Positions 26,852 through 36,060 of a stretch of DNA of 64,000 bases are shown piece by piece; position 1 is the first letter of the stretch, and each line of letters begins with the position of its first letter. Made by a program: the position numbers and the translations under genes. Below the pieces are notes generated by a model. The model was not told the DNA's origin, made no database searches, and saw nothing but the letters and a program-made list of their open reading frames with translations. The DNA is taken from positions 248,001-312,000 of the forward strand of contig NZ_JAVTJJ010000001.1 of NCBI RefSeq assembly GCF_031843945.1, written 5' to 3'. The stretch is from Paracidovorax sp031843945 (GTDB lineage: Bacteria > Pseudomonadota > Gammaproteobacteria > Burkholderiales > Burkholderiaceae_C).

Positions 26852-27403
26852 ATGGCGATGGAAGAAACCTTGGCGCAGTGGATGGCACAAGAACGCGCAA
26901 TAAAGGAACGAATGGACGCTGGCCCGGGAGCCGGCGTTGCCACACCCGCGCAGATCGCCGGCAAAACCGGGCTGGAAGTCATGCAGTCCATGCTTGCCGG
27001 CGAGCTGCCCTACCCTCCCATCGCGCAGACGTTGGACTTTTCGCTCATCGAAGTGGCCGAAGGCTCGGCGATCTTTCAGGGCACGCCGGGCGTGGCGCAC
27101 CTGAACCCCATGGGCACGGTGCACGGCGGCTGGTTCGCCACTCTGCTCGACTCCGCCCTGGGCTGCGCCGTGCACACGCGCATGCCGGCCGGGCGCGGCT
27201 ACACCACGGCCGAGCTGGGCGTGAATATCGTCAAGGCCCTCACGCCCAAGGTGCCACGCGTGCGCGCCGAGGGCCGCGTAATCCACTGCGGCCGCCAACT
27301 GGCGACTGCCGACGCCCGCTTGTTCGGGCCGGACGGCACGCTGTACGCCCATGCCACAACCACCTGCTTGGTCTTTGAACTGCCGGCACAATCGCGGGCA
27401 TGA
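26852..27403 (+). CDS. PaaI-type hotdog thioesterase
   Basis: 183 residues. ATG 26852 has an excellent site (AAGGAGAGG). Hotdog fold with the family signature NPMGTVHGGWFATLLDSALG and the later AELGVNIVKALTPKVPRVRA. Hydrolyses acyl-CoA; PaaI relatives act on aromatic CoA esters. Its last bases overlap gloA in ATGA form (27400-27403), so the two are co-translated. Divergent from marR, and probably under its control. Confidence 0.85.
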   Translation: MAMEETLAQWMAQERAIKERMDAGPGAGVATPAQIAGKTGLEVMQSMLAGELPYPPIAQTLDFSLIEVAEGSAIFQGTPGVAHLNPMGTVHGGWFATLLDSALGCAVHTRMPAGRGYTTAELGVNIVKALTPKVPRVRAEGRVIHCGRQLATADARLFGPDGTLYAHATTTCLVFELPAQSRA

Positions 27404-27816
27404 GATTCCTCCACACGATGCTGCGCGTTGGCAACCTCCAGCGCTCGATTGACTTCTATACCAACGTCCTGGGCATGCAACTGCTGCGCCAGTCCGAAAA
27501 CCCCGAGTACAAGTATTCGCTGGCTTTTCTGGGCTTCGACGGTGGCAACCCCGGCCAGGCGGAGATCGAGCTGACGTACAACTGGGGCACCGAAAGCTAC
27601 GACCTGGGCACGGCCTACGGCCACATCGCCCTGGGCGTGCCCGACGTGTACGCGGCCTGCGACAAGATCAAGGCCGCCGGCGGCAACGTGACGCGCGAAC
27701 CTGGCCCGGTCAAGGGCGGCAAGACGGTGATCGCATTTGTGACCGACCCCGATGGCTACAAAATTGAGCTGATCGAACGCAAGAACGACGTGAGCGCGGG
27801 AACGGGCCTGCGCTGA
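27400..27816 (+). CDS. gloA: Lactoylglutathione lyase (glyoxalase I)
   Basis: 138 residues, closely matching bacterial GloA: MRFLHTMLRVGNLQRSIDFY, SLAFLGFDGG, ELTYNWGTESYDLGTAYGHI, DPDGYKIELIER. Metal ligands correspond to H5, E57, H75 and the Glu in KIELIE. Converts the methylglyoxal-glutathione hemithioacetal to S-lactoylglutathione. Translationally coupled to the thioesterase, which might act downstream on a thioester (inference). Confidence 0.95.
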   Translation: MRFLHTMLRVGNLQRSIDFYTNVLGMQLLRQSENPEYKYSLAFLGFDGGNPGQAEIELTYNWGTESYDLGTAYGHIALGVPDVYAACDKIKAAGGNVTREPGPVKGGKTVIAFVTDPDGYKIELIERKNDVSAGTGLR

Positions 27817-27836
27817 AGGCGAGGCGCAATGCTCTG

Positions 27837-27893
27837 TTTTTGATAGCTACTAGCGCTTTATGCATAAGCGCTAGAGGCCAATTTCATTCATAT
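27837..27893. repeat. AGCGCT-family palindromic repeat between gloA and the GNAT gene
   Basis: TTTTTGATAGCTACTAGCGC, then TTTATGCATAAGCGCTAGAG and GCCAATTTC: a clean TAGCGCTT/AAGCGCTA stem with both conserved flanks. It lies between convergent genes and may end both transcripts. Confidence 0.85.
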
Positions 27894-27911
27894 TTTGGCA
27901 GCCGCGGCAGA

Positions 27912-28403
27912 TCAGCCGACCGCCTGCCCTGCCAGTTGCTGCAGCGCCTCGCCTGTCAGCCGGTAGCGAATCCACTCCGGCTGCGGCTTGGCATTCAGGC
28001 TGTCGTAGAACTCGATGGACGGCGTGTTCCAGTCAAGCACGCTCCACTCGAAACGGCCGCAGTTCTTATCCACCGCAATGGCAGCCAGATGCTGCAGCAG
28101 CGCCTTGCCGGCGCCCTTGCCTCGGCATTCAGGTGACACGTACAGATCTTCCAGGTACAGGCCGTGCAGGCCCTGCCAGGTAGAAAAGTTGAAGAAGTAC
28201 ACGGCAAAGCCCACCGGCCTGTCGTTGTCCAGGCAGATCAAACCAAAGACCGCCGGGTTGGCGCAGAACAGCGTGCGCTCCAGATGCTCGCGCGTGGCCA
28301 GCACTTCATGCTCCGCCTTTTCGTAGGCAGCCAGGTCCCGCACAAACTGCAGGATGACGGTGGTGTCTTCGATGGTGGCGGGGCGGATGGTCAAGCGATT
28401 CAT
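27912..28403 (-). CDS. GNAT N-acetyltransferase (diamine acetyltransferase-like)
   Basis: 163 residues from ATG 28403 (MNRLTIRPATIEDTTVIL). GNAT fold with the acetyl-CoA loop RGKGAGKALLQHLA and the segment YFFNFSTWQGLHGLYLEDLY typical of the SSAT-like subgroup that acetylates polyamines or related amines. Substrate unproven. Stands alone between two copies of the palindromic repeat. Confidence 0.85.
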   Translation of the reverse strand: MNRLTIRPATIEDTTVILQFVRDLAAYEKAEHEVLATREHLERTLFCANPAVFGLICLDNDRPVGFAVYFFNFSTWQGLHGLYLEDLYVSPECRGKGAGKALLQHLAAIAVDKNCGRFEWSVLDWNTPSIEFYDSLNAKPQPEWIRYRLTGEALQQLAGQAVG

Positions 28404-28470
28404 GGTTCGAGTGGGCAACGATAGAGAAAAGGCTGCGCCAGCATAGCGCGCACATCGCCATCGTTCGACG

Positions 28471-28533
28471 CTATATTTTTAATAGCTACTAGCGCTTGAT
28501 GGATAAGCGCTAGAGGCCAATTTGGCTATATTT
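28471..28533. repeat. AGCGCT-family palindromic repeat between GNAT and MFS genes
   Basis: CTATATTTTTAATAGCTACT, then AGCGCTTGATGGATAAGCGC and TAGAGGCCAATTTGGCTATA: perfect TAGCGCTT-N6-AAGCGCTA core. It lies right at the 3' end of the MFS gene. Confidence 0.9.
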
Positions 28534-29734
28534 ATCCACGCTGCTTCATCGCCATCCGGCCCACCACCCCACAAGCCGCTGCCGCCACCAGCGCGACTGC
28601 AGCGCCGGCCCACCCCACGCTGCCCACGCCCCACAGCGGAATGCTCGCACCGCCCAAAATGGCACCCAGCGCGATGCCGCCATTGGCGGCAGACACGTTG
28701 ATCGTCCCTGCCAGCGCCTGCGCATTCGGCGCAGACTTCATCACCCGCAACTGGCAGATTGGGTAAAGCGCCGTGTTGGCCACGCCCCACACCGCCAGCG
28801 CAATCACCAAGCCGACCGGTTGCTGGGCAAACAGCACCACCGCCACCATGCCCAGCGCCAACATCACGCTGAAAGCGGCGGTCGTGGCCAGCGGCCGGCG
28901 GTCCACCCACAGCCCGCCCAGCCAGTTGCCGACCAAACCCACCGCGCCAAAGCCCATCAGCCACCAGCCCACGTGCGAAGGCGGCACCTGCGCCACTTGC
29001 TCCAGCAACTCGGCCAGATAGGTATAGCCGGTGAACATCGCGGTGAAAACGAGTACAGAAAGCACCACGTTGGCCACGAAGGCCGGGTTGCGCAGATTGC
29101 GCGCCTGCGTCGCAAAGCCCACGCGCTGGCCGGCCTTCATCGTGGGCATGGCCCACTGCAGCAGCACCGCCACCAGCAACGACAGCGCCGCCAGAATCCA
29201 GAAGGCGGCGCGCCAGCCGATGGCATCGCCCGCCAGCGTGCCCAGCGGAATGCCGAACAGCATGGCGCCCGAAATGCCCAGGTAGACCATCGACACCGCC
29301 CTGCCCGCCCGCTGCGGCCCGGCTAACTGTGCGGCGGTTTCGCTGGCAGTTCCCCAGAACACCGGCAAGGCCAGGGCCGGCACGATGCGCGCAATCGCCA
29401 GCACCCAGATGTTCGGCGCCATGGCTGCGATTGCATTCGACACGGCAAACAGCACCAGCACCGCCATGAACAAGCGCTTGCGCTCGACATGCCCCAGCCA
29501 CGCGGTCAGCACCGGGCCGCACAGCATCACCACCACCGCGAACAGCGTGACCAGTTGCCCGGCGGTGGAAACCGACACACCCAAGTCTCTGGCCAAAGCC
29601 GGCAGCAGGCCCACCATCAGGAATTCGGTGGTCACGATGACGAATGCGGCAATAGCCAGAACGGCGATGGACGACGTGCCGCCTTTTATGACGGTCAATT
29701 CAATGTGCGAGGGCTCAGTGGCGAGCGTTGACAT
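28532..29734 (-). CDS. MFS transporter, DHA1/AraJ-like exporter
   Basis: 400 residues from ATG 29734 (MSTLATEPSHIELTVIKGG). Twelve helices; FVIVTTEFLMVGLLPALARD is the TM1 signature of the DHA1 sugar/drug exporter group, with GRAVSMVYLGISGAMLFGIP near TM5. Probably exports sugars, purines or drugs. Next to but separate from the phosphonate LysR gene. Confidence 0.88.
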   Translation of the reverse strand: MSTLATEPSHIELTVIKGGTSSIAVLAIAAFVIVTTEFLMVGLLPALARDLGVSVSTAGQLVTLFAVVVMLCGPVLTAWLGHVERKRLFMAVLVLFAVSNAIAAMAPNIWVLAIARIVPALALPVFWGTASETAAQLAGPQRAGRAVSMVYLGISGAMLFGIPLGTLAGDAIGWRAAFWILAALSLLVAVLLQWAMPTMKAGQRVGFATQARNLRNPAFVANVVLSVLVFTAMFTGYTYLAELLEQVAQVPPSHVGWWLMGFGAVGLVGNWLGGLWVDRRPLATTAAFSVMLALGMVAVVLFAQQPVGLVIALAVWGVANTALYPICQLRVMKSAPNAQALAGTINVSAANGGIALGAILGGASIPLWGVGSVGWAGAAVALVAAAACGVVGRMAMKQRG

Positions 29735-29798
29735 GGGCTTGGCTTTCTTTGGGGTCAACCAGCCAGCTTATTCACGGCGCGTGTTCGAACCAACGCTT

Positions 29799-30683
29799 CT
29801 AGATGCCTGCTCCTGCTGAGGGCCGGGCGTCCTGCGCGCACCGCACAAAGGCACGCACCATCGCGCTGGCCTGGCGCTCTGCCAAACACACCACATGCGC
29901 GTAGGTGCGTACTTTGGCATCGCTCAGCCGCACTGCGCGCAAGCCCGGGCCTGGCACATATTCCACCTCGGAGACGGCCGCTATACCGACGTTCTGCAAC
30001 ACCGCCTCGCGGATGATCTCCCGGCTGGCGATCTCCATGACAACGTCAGGTTTCACTCCCGCCGACTCCATGGCCATTTCGATGGCCTTGCGGGTCGTGG
30101 AACCCGATTCGCGAAGGATCAGCCTCTCACCCTGCAACTCGGCAATGCCAATACTGCGCCGCTGCGCAAAGGGATGCTGCGTCGAACAAAAGATCGTCAC
30201 TGCGTGCTCGCTGTAGGGCACTGATACGAACCGCTCGTCGCTGGCCACCTGCGCGAGCACACCGACATCGGCACGGTAGTCCGCCAGTCGGTCCAGAACC
30301 TCTTGCGAATTGCCCGTGCTCACCGATACCTTGACGCCCGGATAGTGCTGGTTGAACGCCACCAGCATGCGCGTGACGTGTGACGGCCCCACCGCTGCCA
30401 CGCGCAAGTGGCCCGTGCGCAGCTCACCCGACTCTCGCAGCAGCTGGACCGCCTCGGCCTCCAAGCCAAAGATCTGCCGAGACAAGCCCATCAGACGTTC
30501 GCCCATCTCCGTGGGCTGAACCCGTCGCCCCGCGCGGTGGAAGAGTTCGACGCCGTAGAGCACTTCCAGCTGGCCCACTTGCGTCGTCACGGTGGGCTGG
30601 CTGACATGCAGGCTTCGGGCCGCTGCTGTGAAGCTGCCGGTGGTCGCTACGGCGTGGAACGAGCGTAATTGGGTCAGTCGCAT
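29799..30683 (-). CDS. LysR-family regulator of the phosphonate locus
   Basis: 294 residues: N-terminal winged HTH (MRLTQLRSFHAVATTGSFTA, VSQPTVTTQVGQLE) and a periplasmic-binding-like effector domain (GHLRVAAVGPSHVTRMLVAF, LRESGSTTRKAIEMAM). LysR proteins of this type accompany aminoethylphosphonate degradation genes, commonly with the pathway substrate as inducer. It is divergent from phnC with a 190-base gap holding candidate sites, so it probably activates phnCDE onward. Confidence 0.88.
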   Translation of the reverse strand: MRLTQLRSFHAVATTGSFTAAARSLHVSQPTVTTQVGQLEVLYGVELFHRAGRRVQPTEMGERLMGLSRQIFGLEAEAVQLLRESGELRTGHLRVAAVGPSHVTRMLVAFNQHYPGVKVSVSTGNSQEVLDRLADYRADVGVLAQVASDERFVSVPYSEHAVTIFCSTQHPFAQRRSIGIAELQGERLILRESGSTTRKAIEMAMESAGVKPDVVMEIASREIIREAVLQNVGIAAVSEVEYVPGPGLRAVRLSDAKVRTYAHVVCLAERQASAMVRAFVRCAQDARPSAGAGI

Positions 30684-30726
30684 GGGTGTCTGGATGCAGG
30701 CTTAGTTGATCTGGGTGGATCCATAG

Positions 30727-30737
30727 ATTGAATCAAT
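30727..30737. promoter_or_regulatory. ATTGAATCAAT palindrome, candidate LysR site
   Basis: Perfect ATTGA-A-TCAAT dyad containing a T-N11-A-type spacing in the lysR-phnC intergenic region. Related half sites (GTTGAT at about 30702 and 30739) lie on either side. Confidence 0.4.
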
Positions 30738-30875
30738 AGTTGATGACGGTTTTTTGTATGGACTAAATAGATCGGGGAGCTTCCGCTGTCACGGAATCGT
30801 CAAACGGCGTCGAAATACTGCCGTCATCCCTGTTGCAAGGCCATCGCCAACCCGGCGCGCAAGGCTTCCCATCTC

Positions 30876-31721
30876 ATGAATCCCATCGTCTTGAGCGCAA
30901 GCTCCGTGAAGCGCACTTACGGCGGTCACCAGGCTCTGCGCAATGTCTCTATCGAGGTACGGCGCGGTGAGCGCGTCGCACTGCTGGGGGCTTCCGGCTC
31001 TGGCAAGTCGACACTGATCCGCTGTCTGTGCGGGCTCGAAACCACCGACCCGGATGGCGGCAGCATCGAAGCCTTTGGCCAGTTGCTGCAGGCACGGGGT
31101 CGACTCAGCCCGAACATCCGCGCGCTGCGGCGGCGCATCGGCGTGATCTTTCAGCAGTTCAACCTGGTCGGCCGCCTGAGCGTGATGAACAACGTGATGA
31201 CAGGCTTGGCCGCAGAGGCGCCGCTGTGGCGCGCACTCGCCGGCCGATATGACGTGCACGACCAGGCCCGGGCCTTGGACGCGCTCGATGCCATTGGCCT
31301 GATGCCACAGGCCTTCCAGCGCGCATCGACGCTGTCGGGCGGGCAGCAGCAACGTGCAGCCATCGCCCGCGTGCTGTTGCAGGGCGCCGAACTGGTGCTG
31401 GCCGATGAGCCGGTTGCATCGCTCGATCCGCAGTCCACCCACCGCGTGATGGAGCACTTGGCGGCCCTGAACCGCGAGTCAGGCATGACGCTTGTCGTGA
31501 GCTTGCACCACGTGGCACTGGCGCAGCGCTACTGCGACCGCGTGGTGGCTCTGCGCGATGGCGCTTTGGTCTATGACGGCCCCAGCGATGCATTGACTCC
31601 ACGCTTTCTTGAACAGCTCTACGGCACTGCCGCAGCAGAACTGCTGCAAGAACCGGGTACCGAAAAACCCGGCACTGAAGAACCTGTCAGGAACGTAATC
31701 CCACTCGCGCTGGCGGCCTGA
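30876..31721 (+). CDS. phnC: Phosphonate ABC transporter ATP-binding protein
   Basis: 281 residues: Walker A GASGSGKST, signature LSGGQQQRAAIARVLL, Walker B ELVLADEPVASLDP, switch SLHHVALA. Energises uptake through PhnE. The last ~30 residues (EPGTEKPGTEEPVRN) are an unusual Glu/Pro/Gly repeat tail. First gene of the phn operon, 39 bases before phnD. Confidence 0.93.
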   Translation: MNPIVLSASSVKRTYGGHQALRNVSIEVRRGERVALLGASGSGKSTLIRCLCGLETTDPDGGSIEAFGQLLQARGRLSPNIRALRRRIGVIFQQFNLVGRLSVMNNVMTGLAAEAPLWRALAGRYDVHDQARALDALDAIGLMPQAFQRASTLSGGQQQRAAIARVLLQGAELVLADEPVASLDPQSTHRVMEHLAALNRESGMTLVVSLHHVALAQRYCDRVVALRDGALVYDGPSDALTPRFLEQLYGTAAAELLQEPGTEKPGTEEPVRNVIPLALAA

Positions 31722-31760
31722 CGCCAGCGCCCCCACCCTTCAACCCCCAAAGGACATTCC

Positions 31761-32711
31761 ATGTTCAAGCTCCGTACCCTCGCCATTGCAGCCCTGTCTG
31801 CCGCAGCGGCTTTCGCCCATGCGCAGGACATCAACTTCGGCATCATCGCCACCGACTCCGCGTCCACCCAGCGCGACCGCTGGGAGCCGTTCTTCCGGGA
31901 CATGGAAAAGAAGACGGGCCTGAGCGTCAAATCCTTCTACGCACCTGATTACGCGGGTGTGATCGAAGCCATGCGCTTCAACAAGATCCAGGTGGCCTGG
32001 TATGGCAACAAGTCCGCCATGGAAGCCGTGGACCGTGCCAATGGCGAAGTCTTCGCGCAGGTCATGTTTGCCGATGGCAGCTTCGGCTACAAAAGCCTGC
32101 TGATCACGCGCAACGACAGCCCACTGAAGTCGTGGGAGGACGTGGTGAAGAACGGCAAGTCGCTGAACTTCGGCATCGGCGACCCGAACTCCACATCGGG
32201 CTTTCTCGTTCCCACGTTCTACCTGTTCTCCCAGAACAAGATCGACTACCGCACGGCCTTCAAGACCGCGCGCAACGCCAGCCACGGCGCCAACATCCAA
32301 GCCGTGTTGGCCCGCCAGATCGACGTGGCCACCAACAACACCGAAGAGATGGACAAGCTGAAAGCCAGCAAGCCCGAGCTTGCCAGCCAGCTGCGCGTGC
32401 TGTGGGAAAGCCCGCTGATCCCGAGCGACCCTTTCGTCTGGCGCAAGGACCTGGACCCGGCCGTAAAAGCCAAGATCAAGGGCTTCGTGCTGAACTACGC
32501 CAAGACGGACGAGCAGGAAAAGGCGATCCTCAAGAACATCTACAACTACGGCGGCTTCCGCGAGTCCAGCAACGACCAGTTGATTCCGATCCGGCAACTC
32601 GAGCTGTTCAAGGACCGCAGCAAGATCGAGAACGACACCGCGCTGGACGCTGCAACGCGCGCCAAACAACTGGCCGACATTGACGCCAAGCTGGCGGCAC
32701 TGAAGCTGTGA
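31761..32711 (+). CDS. phnD: Phosphonate ABC transporter periplasmic binding protein
   Basis: 316 residues with a signal peptide (FKLRTLAIAALSAAAAFAHA). Family features: INFGIIATDSASTQRDRWEP, YAPDYAGVIEAMRFNKIQVA, GDPNSTSGFLVPTFYLF, NTEEMDKL. Binds aminoethylphosphonate or similar compounds in the periplasm. An AAAGGA site precedes the ATG. Its TGA overlaps the GTG start of phnE (GTGA). Confidence 0.95.
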   Translation: MFKLRTLAIAALSAAAAFAHAQDINFGIIATDSASTQRDRWEPFFRDMEKKTGLSVKSFYAPDYAGVIEAMRFNKIQVAWYGNKSAMEAVDRANGEVFAQVMFADGSFGYKSLLITRNDSPLKSWEDVVKNGKSLNFGIGDPNSTSGFLVPTFYLFSQNKIDYRTAFKTARNASHGANIQAVLARQIDVATNNTEEMDKLKASKPELASQLRVLWESPLIPSDPFVWRKDLDPAVKAKIKGFVLNYAKTDEQEKAILKNIYNYGGFRESSNDQLIPIRQLELFKDRSKIENDTALDAATRAKQLADIDAKLAALKL

Positions 32712-33538
32712 ACACCGCCACCTTTGACCGCGCCGCGCCCAGCGCAGCAGCGCTGGAGCGCCTCCGGGCGCGCGCCGAAAGCGAGCGCCCGGGCGTGTTG
32801 ACCTACGTGGTGTGGGCCGTGGTGTTGGGCGTACTGGCCTGGGCCTGGCGCGGTGCCGAGATCCGGCCGCTGGACCTGGCCCGCGACGCGGGCAACATTC
32901 GCACTTACGCCAGCGACTTCTTCCCGCCGGACTTTCGCGACTGGCGGATCTACGCCAAGGAGATGCTGGTCACGCTGCACATCGCCATCTGGGGCACGGT
33001 GCTGGCTTTGGTGGCCGCCGTGCCTGCAGGCCTGCTGTGTGCCTCCAACGTAGCGCCGGCCTGGGTGTACCAGCCCATGCGCCGCCTCATGGATGCCTGC
33101 CGCGCCATCAACGAGATGGTGTTCGCGATGCTGTTCATCGTCGCCGTCGGGCTTGGCCCCTTCGCAGGTGTGCTGGCCCTGGCGATCCACACCACCGGCA
33201 CGCTGGCCAAGCTGTTTTCCGAGTCAGTGGAGGCCATCGACCCACGCCCGGTCGAAGGCATTCGCGCCACCGGCGGCCACCGTTTGGTGGAGGTGATCCA
33301 TGGCGTCATTCCGCAAGTGCTGCCGCTGTGGCTCAGCTTCACGCTGTACCGCTTCGAGTCGAATGTGCGTTCGGCCTCGGTGGTCGGCATGGTGGGTGCG
33401 GGCGGCATCGGTGTGGTGCTGTACGAAGTGATTCGCAGCTTCGAGTACGGCCAGACTGCGGCCGTGCTGCTGATCCTGGTGGTCACGGTGTCGCTGATCG
33501 ACATGGTGTCGGCCAAGGTGCGCAAGCGCTTCATCTGA
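32708..33538 (+). CDS. phnE: Phosphonate ABC transporter permease
   Basis: 276 residues with about six membrane segments; binding-protein-dependent permease domain with the EAA-type loop (EAIDPRPVEGIRATGGHRL, GVIPQVLPLWLSFTLYRFE). The GTG start overlaps the phnD stop by translational coupling. Followed by a strong UUCG-type hairpin before phnA. Confidence 0.93.
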   Translation: MNTATFDRAAPSAAALERLRARAESERPGVLTYVVWAVVLGVLAWAWRGAEIRPLDLARDAGNIRTYASDFFPPDFRDWRIYAKEMLVTLHIAIWGTVLALVAAVPAGLLCASNVAPAWVYQPMRRLMDACRAINEMVFAMLFIVAVGLGPFAGVLALAIHTTGTLAKLFSESVEAIDPRPVEGIRATGGHRLVEVIHGVIPQVLPLWLSFTLYRFESNVRSASVVGMVGAGGIGVVLYEVIRSFEYGQTAAVLLILVVTVSLIDMVSAKVRKRFI

Positions 33539-33550
33539 CAGCGCCTTGCC

Positions 33551-33576
33551 GCAGGCCTGGTTTCGACCAGGCCTGC
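33551..33576 (+). terminator. Perfect 11-bp hairpin with TTCG loop between phnE and phnA
   Basis: GCAGGCCTGGT-TTCG-ACCAGGCCTGC, an exact inverted repeat closing on a UUCG tetraloop. No U-tract follows, so full termination is doubtful; it may be an attenuating, processing or stabilising hairpin that sets the ratio of transporter to catabolic mRNA. Confidence 0.65.
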
Positions 33577-33628
33577 GCAACGCCGATGCGCGCACGCACG
33601 CTCTCTGCCTTTTTGAAGAATTCCTGTG

Positions 33629-34876
33629 ATGACCCTTTCCCGACCTTCCCAACCAGCTATCGAGGTGAACGGGCGCAGCTACGCCTGGCCGCAAGCGCCC
33701 GTGGTCGTGGTGTGTGTCGATGGCTGCGAGCCCGACTACCTCGTGCAGGCCCGCCGTGCCGGCGTCATGCCCTGGCTGGACAGCGTGCTGTCGCGCTGCG
33801 GTGCGCGAACTGGCGACAGCGTGGTGCCCAGCTTCACCAACCCCAACAACGTCTCCATCGTGACGGGCGCGGCGCCTTCGGTGCACGGCGTCTGCGGCAA
33901 CTACTTCTACGACGTGACGACGGGCGGCGAGGTGATGATGAACGACCCAGCCTACCTGCGAGCACCCACCTTGCTGGCCGCGTTTGCGCACGCAGGCGCC
34001 GTCGTCGCAGCCGTCACGGCGAAGGACAAGTTGCGCCGCCTGCTGGGGCATGGCCTGCGCGGCATCTGCTTTTCGGCAGAAAAGGCGGACCAGGCGACGC
34101 TGGCGGAGTGCGGCATCGACCACGTCCTTGCGCTGGTCGGCCGTCCGCTGCCATCGGTCTACAGCGCCGATCTCAGCGAGTTCGTCTTTGCCGCAGGCGT
34201 GGCCCTGCTGCAGACGCGGCGCCCCGACCTGATGTACCTGTCGACCACCGACTACGTGCAGCACAAGGCCGCGCCCGGCACGCCCGAGGCCAATGCCTTC
34301 TTCGCCATGATGGACGGCTACCTCGCCCGCATGGACGCGCTGGGCGCCGTGATCGGCCTGACGGCCGACCATGGCATGAGCGCCAAGACCGACGCAGCCG
34401 GGCAGCCCCAGGTGCTCTATCTGCAGCAGATCCTGGATGACAGCCTGGGCGCGGGCAGCACGCGCGTGATCCTGCCCATCACCGACCCCTATGTCGTGCA
34501 CCACGGCGCGCTGGGCTCGTTTGCCACGGTCTATTCAACCCCTGCGTGCGCTTCAAACATCAGAGAGCTGCTGACCACGCTGCCGGGCGTGGCACAGGTG
34601 CTGCCGCGCGACGAGGCGGCGCAGCGCTTTGAACTACCTGCCGACCGCATCGGCGACTGGGTGGTGCTGGGCGATCACCTGACCGTGTTCGGCACCCGTG
34701 CGGCCGATCATGACCTGAGCGCTTTGGACGTGCCGCTGCGCTCCCACGGCGGCCTGTCGGAACAGAAGGTGCCGCTGCTGTTCAGCCGACCTCTGCAGGG
34801 CGTGGCCCCCAGCCGCCGCCTGCGCAACTTCGATGTGTTCGACCTCGTGTTGAACCACACGCTGGCCTCTACATAG
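33629..34876 (+). CDS. phnA: Phosphonoacetate hydrolase
   Basis: Cleaves phosphonoacetate to acetate and phosphate. 415 residues of the alkaline phosphatase/nucleotide pyrophosphatase superfamily with two-metal sites: VVCVDGCEPDY (D about 31), the nucleophile Thr in SFTNPNNVSIVTG (about T70), STTDYVQHKAAPG, TADHGMSAKTD and SHGGLSEQKVP. ATG 33629 directly follows a GTG. Its usual feeder, the aldehyde dehydrogenase PhnY, is not in the window. Confidence 0.93.
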   Translation: MTLSRPSQPAIEVNGRSYAWPQAPVVVVCVDGCEPDYLVQARRAGVMPWLDSVLSRCGARTGDSVVPSFTNPNNVSIVTGAAPSVHGVCGNYFYDVTTGGEVMMNDPAYLRAPTLLAAFAHAGAVVAAVTAKDKLRRLLGHGLRGICFSAEKADQATLAECGIDHVLALVGRPLPSVYSADLSEFVFAAGVALLQTRRPDLMYLSTTDYVQHKAAPGTPEANAFFAMMDGYLARMDALGAVIGLTADHGMSAKTDAAGQPQVLYLQQILDDSLGAGSTRVILPITDPYVVHHGALGSFATVYSTPACASNIRELLTTLPGVAQVLPRDEAAQRFELPADRIGDWVVLGDHLTVFGTRAADHDLSALDVPLRSHGGLSEQKVPLLFSRPLQGVAPSRRLRNFDVFDLVLNHTLAST

Positions 34877-34883
34877 AACCCCC

Positions 34884-35990
34884 ATGACCCACGATTTTTT
34901 CAACCCCGTTCGCAGCGTTTACGGAGCCGGTTCACTCGCCTCCCTTCCTGCGTTGGTGGACGGCCGCAAGGCGGCACTGGTGACTTTTCCGGAAGCGAGC
35001 GCACTGGGCCTGGTTCAGCGCATCGAACAGCTTCTGGGGCCATTGCTGGTCCAGGTGATCGACGACGTGCGACCCAACCCCGACGTGCGCGAACTGCGCG
35101 CGCTCTACGAATCCTTTTGGGGTGCACCTGAGCAAGCCGACCTCCTCATCGCCGTGGGAGGGGGCAGCGCCATCGACACCGCCAAGGCGCTGATGGTGGG
35201 CACTGCAGATGGCAGCTTCGGCGAACTGATTCGGGCGTTGGAGGCTGGCAAGGGCTTCATACCGACCCGTGTCAAACCACTCATCGCCGTTCCCACTACA
35301 GCAGGCACCGGCAGCGAGGTCACACCTTGGGCAACGATCTGGGACCAGGCGGCGCAGAAGAAATATTCGCTGCATCTGCCGCAGACCTGGCCAACAGTCG
35401 CGTTGCTCGACCCGGAACTCATGCTGTCGCTGCCGGCGTCCGTCACGCTTCAAAGTGGCCTCGATGCCCTGTCACATGCGCTGGAAGCGATCTGGAACGT
35501 CAACGCCAACCCGGTCTCCGACACCTTCGCTGTGGCCGCCGTCCAAGAGATCTTTGCCACACTGCCCGCTTTGATGGGAGCGCTGAACGATGTGCAGTTG
35601 CGGGGTCAGATGGCGCTGGCGGCCCTGAAGGCAGGCATGGCTTTCTCCAACACGCGCACGGCGCTGGCGCATTCGATCTCGTACGAGATGACGTTGCGCC
35701 ACGGCTTGCCGCACGGCATTGCGTGCGCCTTCCCCTTGCCGCTGGTGCTGGCAAGAGCCATTGGGCGCGACGCCGCGCGTGATGCCGTACTGCAGCAGGC
35801 ACTCGGGCCCCTGACCGACGCACCGGGTCGGCTTTCAGCCTTTGTCGAAGGCCTGGGCGTGGGCACGCGCTTTGCCGACTACGGCGTGTCGGACGCCGAG
35901 GCCGAGCGGATGGTCGCGCACGCACTGACCGGCGCACGCGGGCGCAACTTCATTGGTTCTGCCTCCGCCCTGGAGGCCGAAGCCGCATGA
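34884..35990 (+). CDS. Iron-containing alcohol dehydrogenase of the phosphonate cluster
   Basis: 368 residues, group III metal-dependent ADH: nucleotide-binding GGGSAIDTAKAL, TTAGTGSEVTPWA, metal site region SGLDALSHALEAIW and HSISYEMTLRHGLPHGIACA. Starts 7 bases after phnA. Homologues in phosphonate clusters are linked to phosphonoacetaldehyde/2-hydroxyethylphosphonate interconversion. Whether it oxidises hydroxyethylphosphonate, reduces phosphonoacetaldehyde or does something else here cannot be told from sequence. Confidence 0.85.
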   Translation: MTHDFFNPVRSVYGAGSLASLPALVDGRKAALVTFPEASALGLVQRIEQLLGPLLVQVIDDVRPNPDVRELRALYESFWGAPEQADLLIAVGGGSAIDTAKALMVGTADGSFGELIRALEAGKGFIPTRVKPLIAVPTTAGTGSEVTPWATIWDQAAQKKYSLHLPQTWPTVALLDPELMLSLPASVTLQSGLDALSHALEAIWNVNANPVSDTFAVAAVQEIFATLPALMGALNDVQLRGQMALAALKAGMAFSNTRTALAHSISYEMTLRHGLPHGIACAFPLPLVLARAIGRDAARDAVLQQALGPLTDAPGRLSAFVEGLGVGTRFADYGVSDAEAERMVAHALTGARGRNFIGSASALEAEAA

Positions 35991-36060
35991 GCGCCCTGCC
36001 CCACTTATCTGGATTCTGGCGCTGCGCCTCTCAACAGCCCGCACCCGATGGCCCCCTGAA

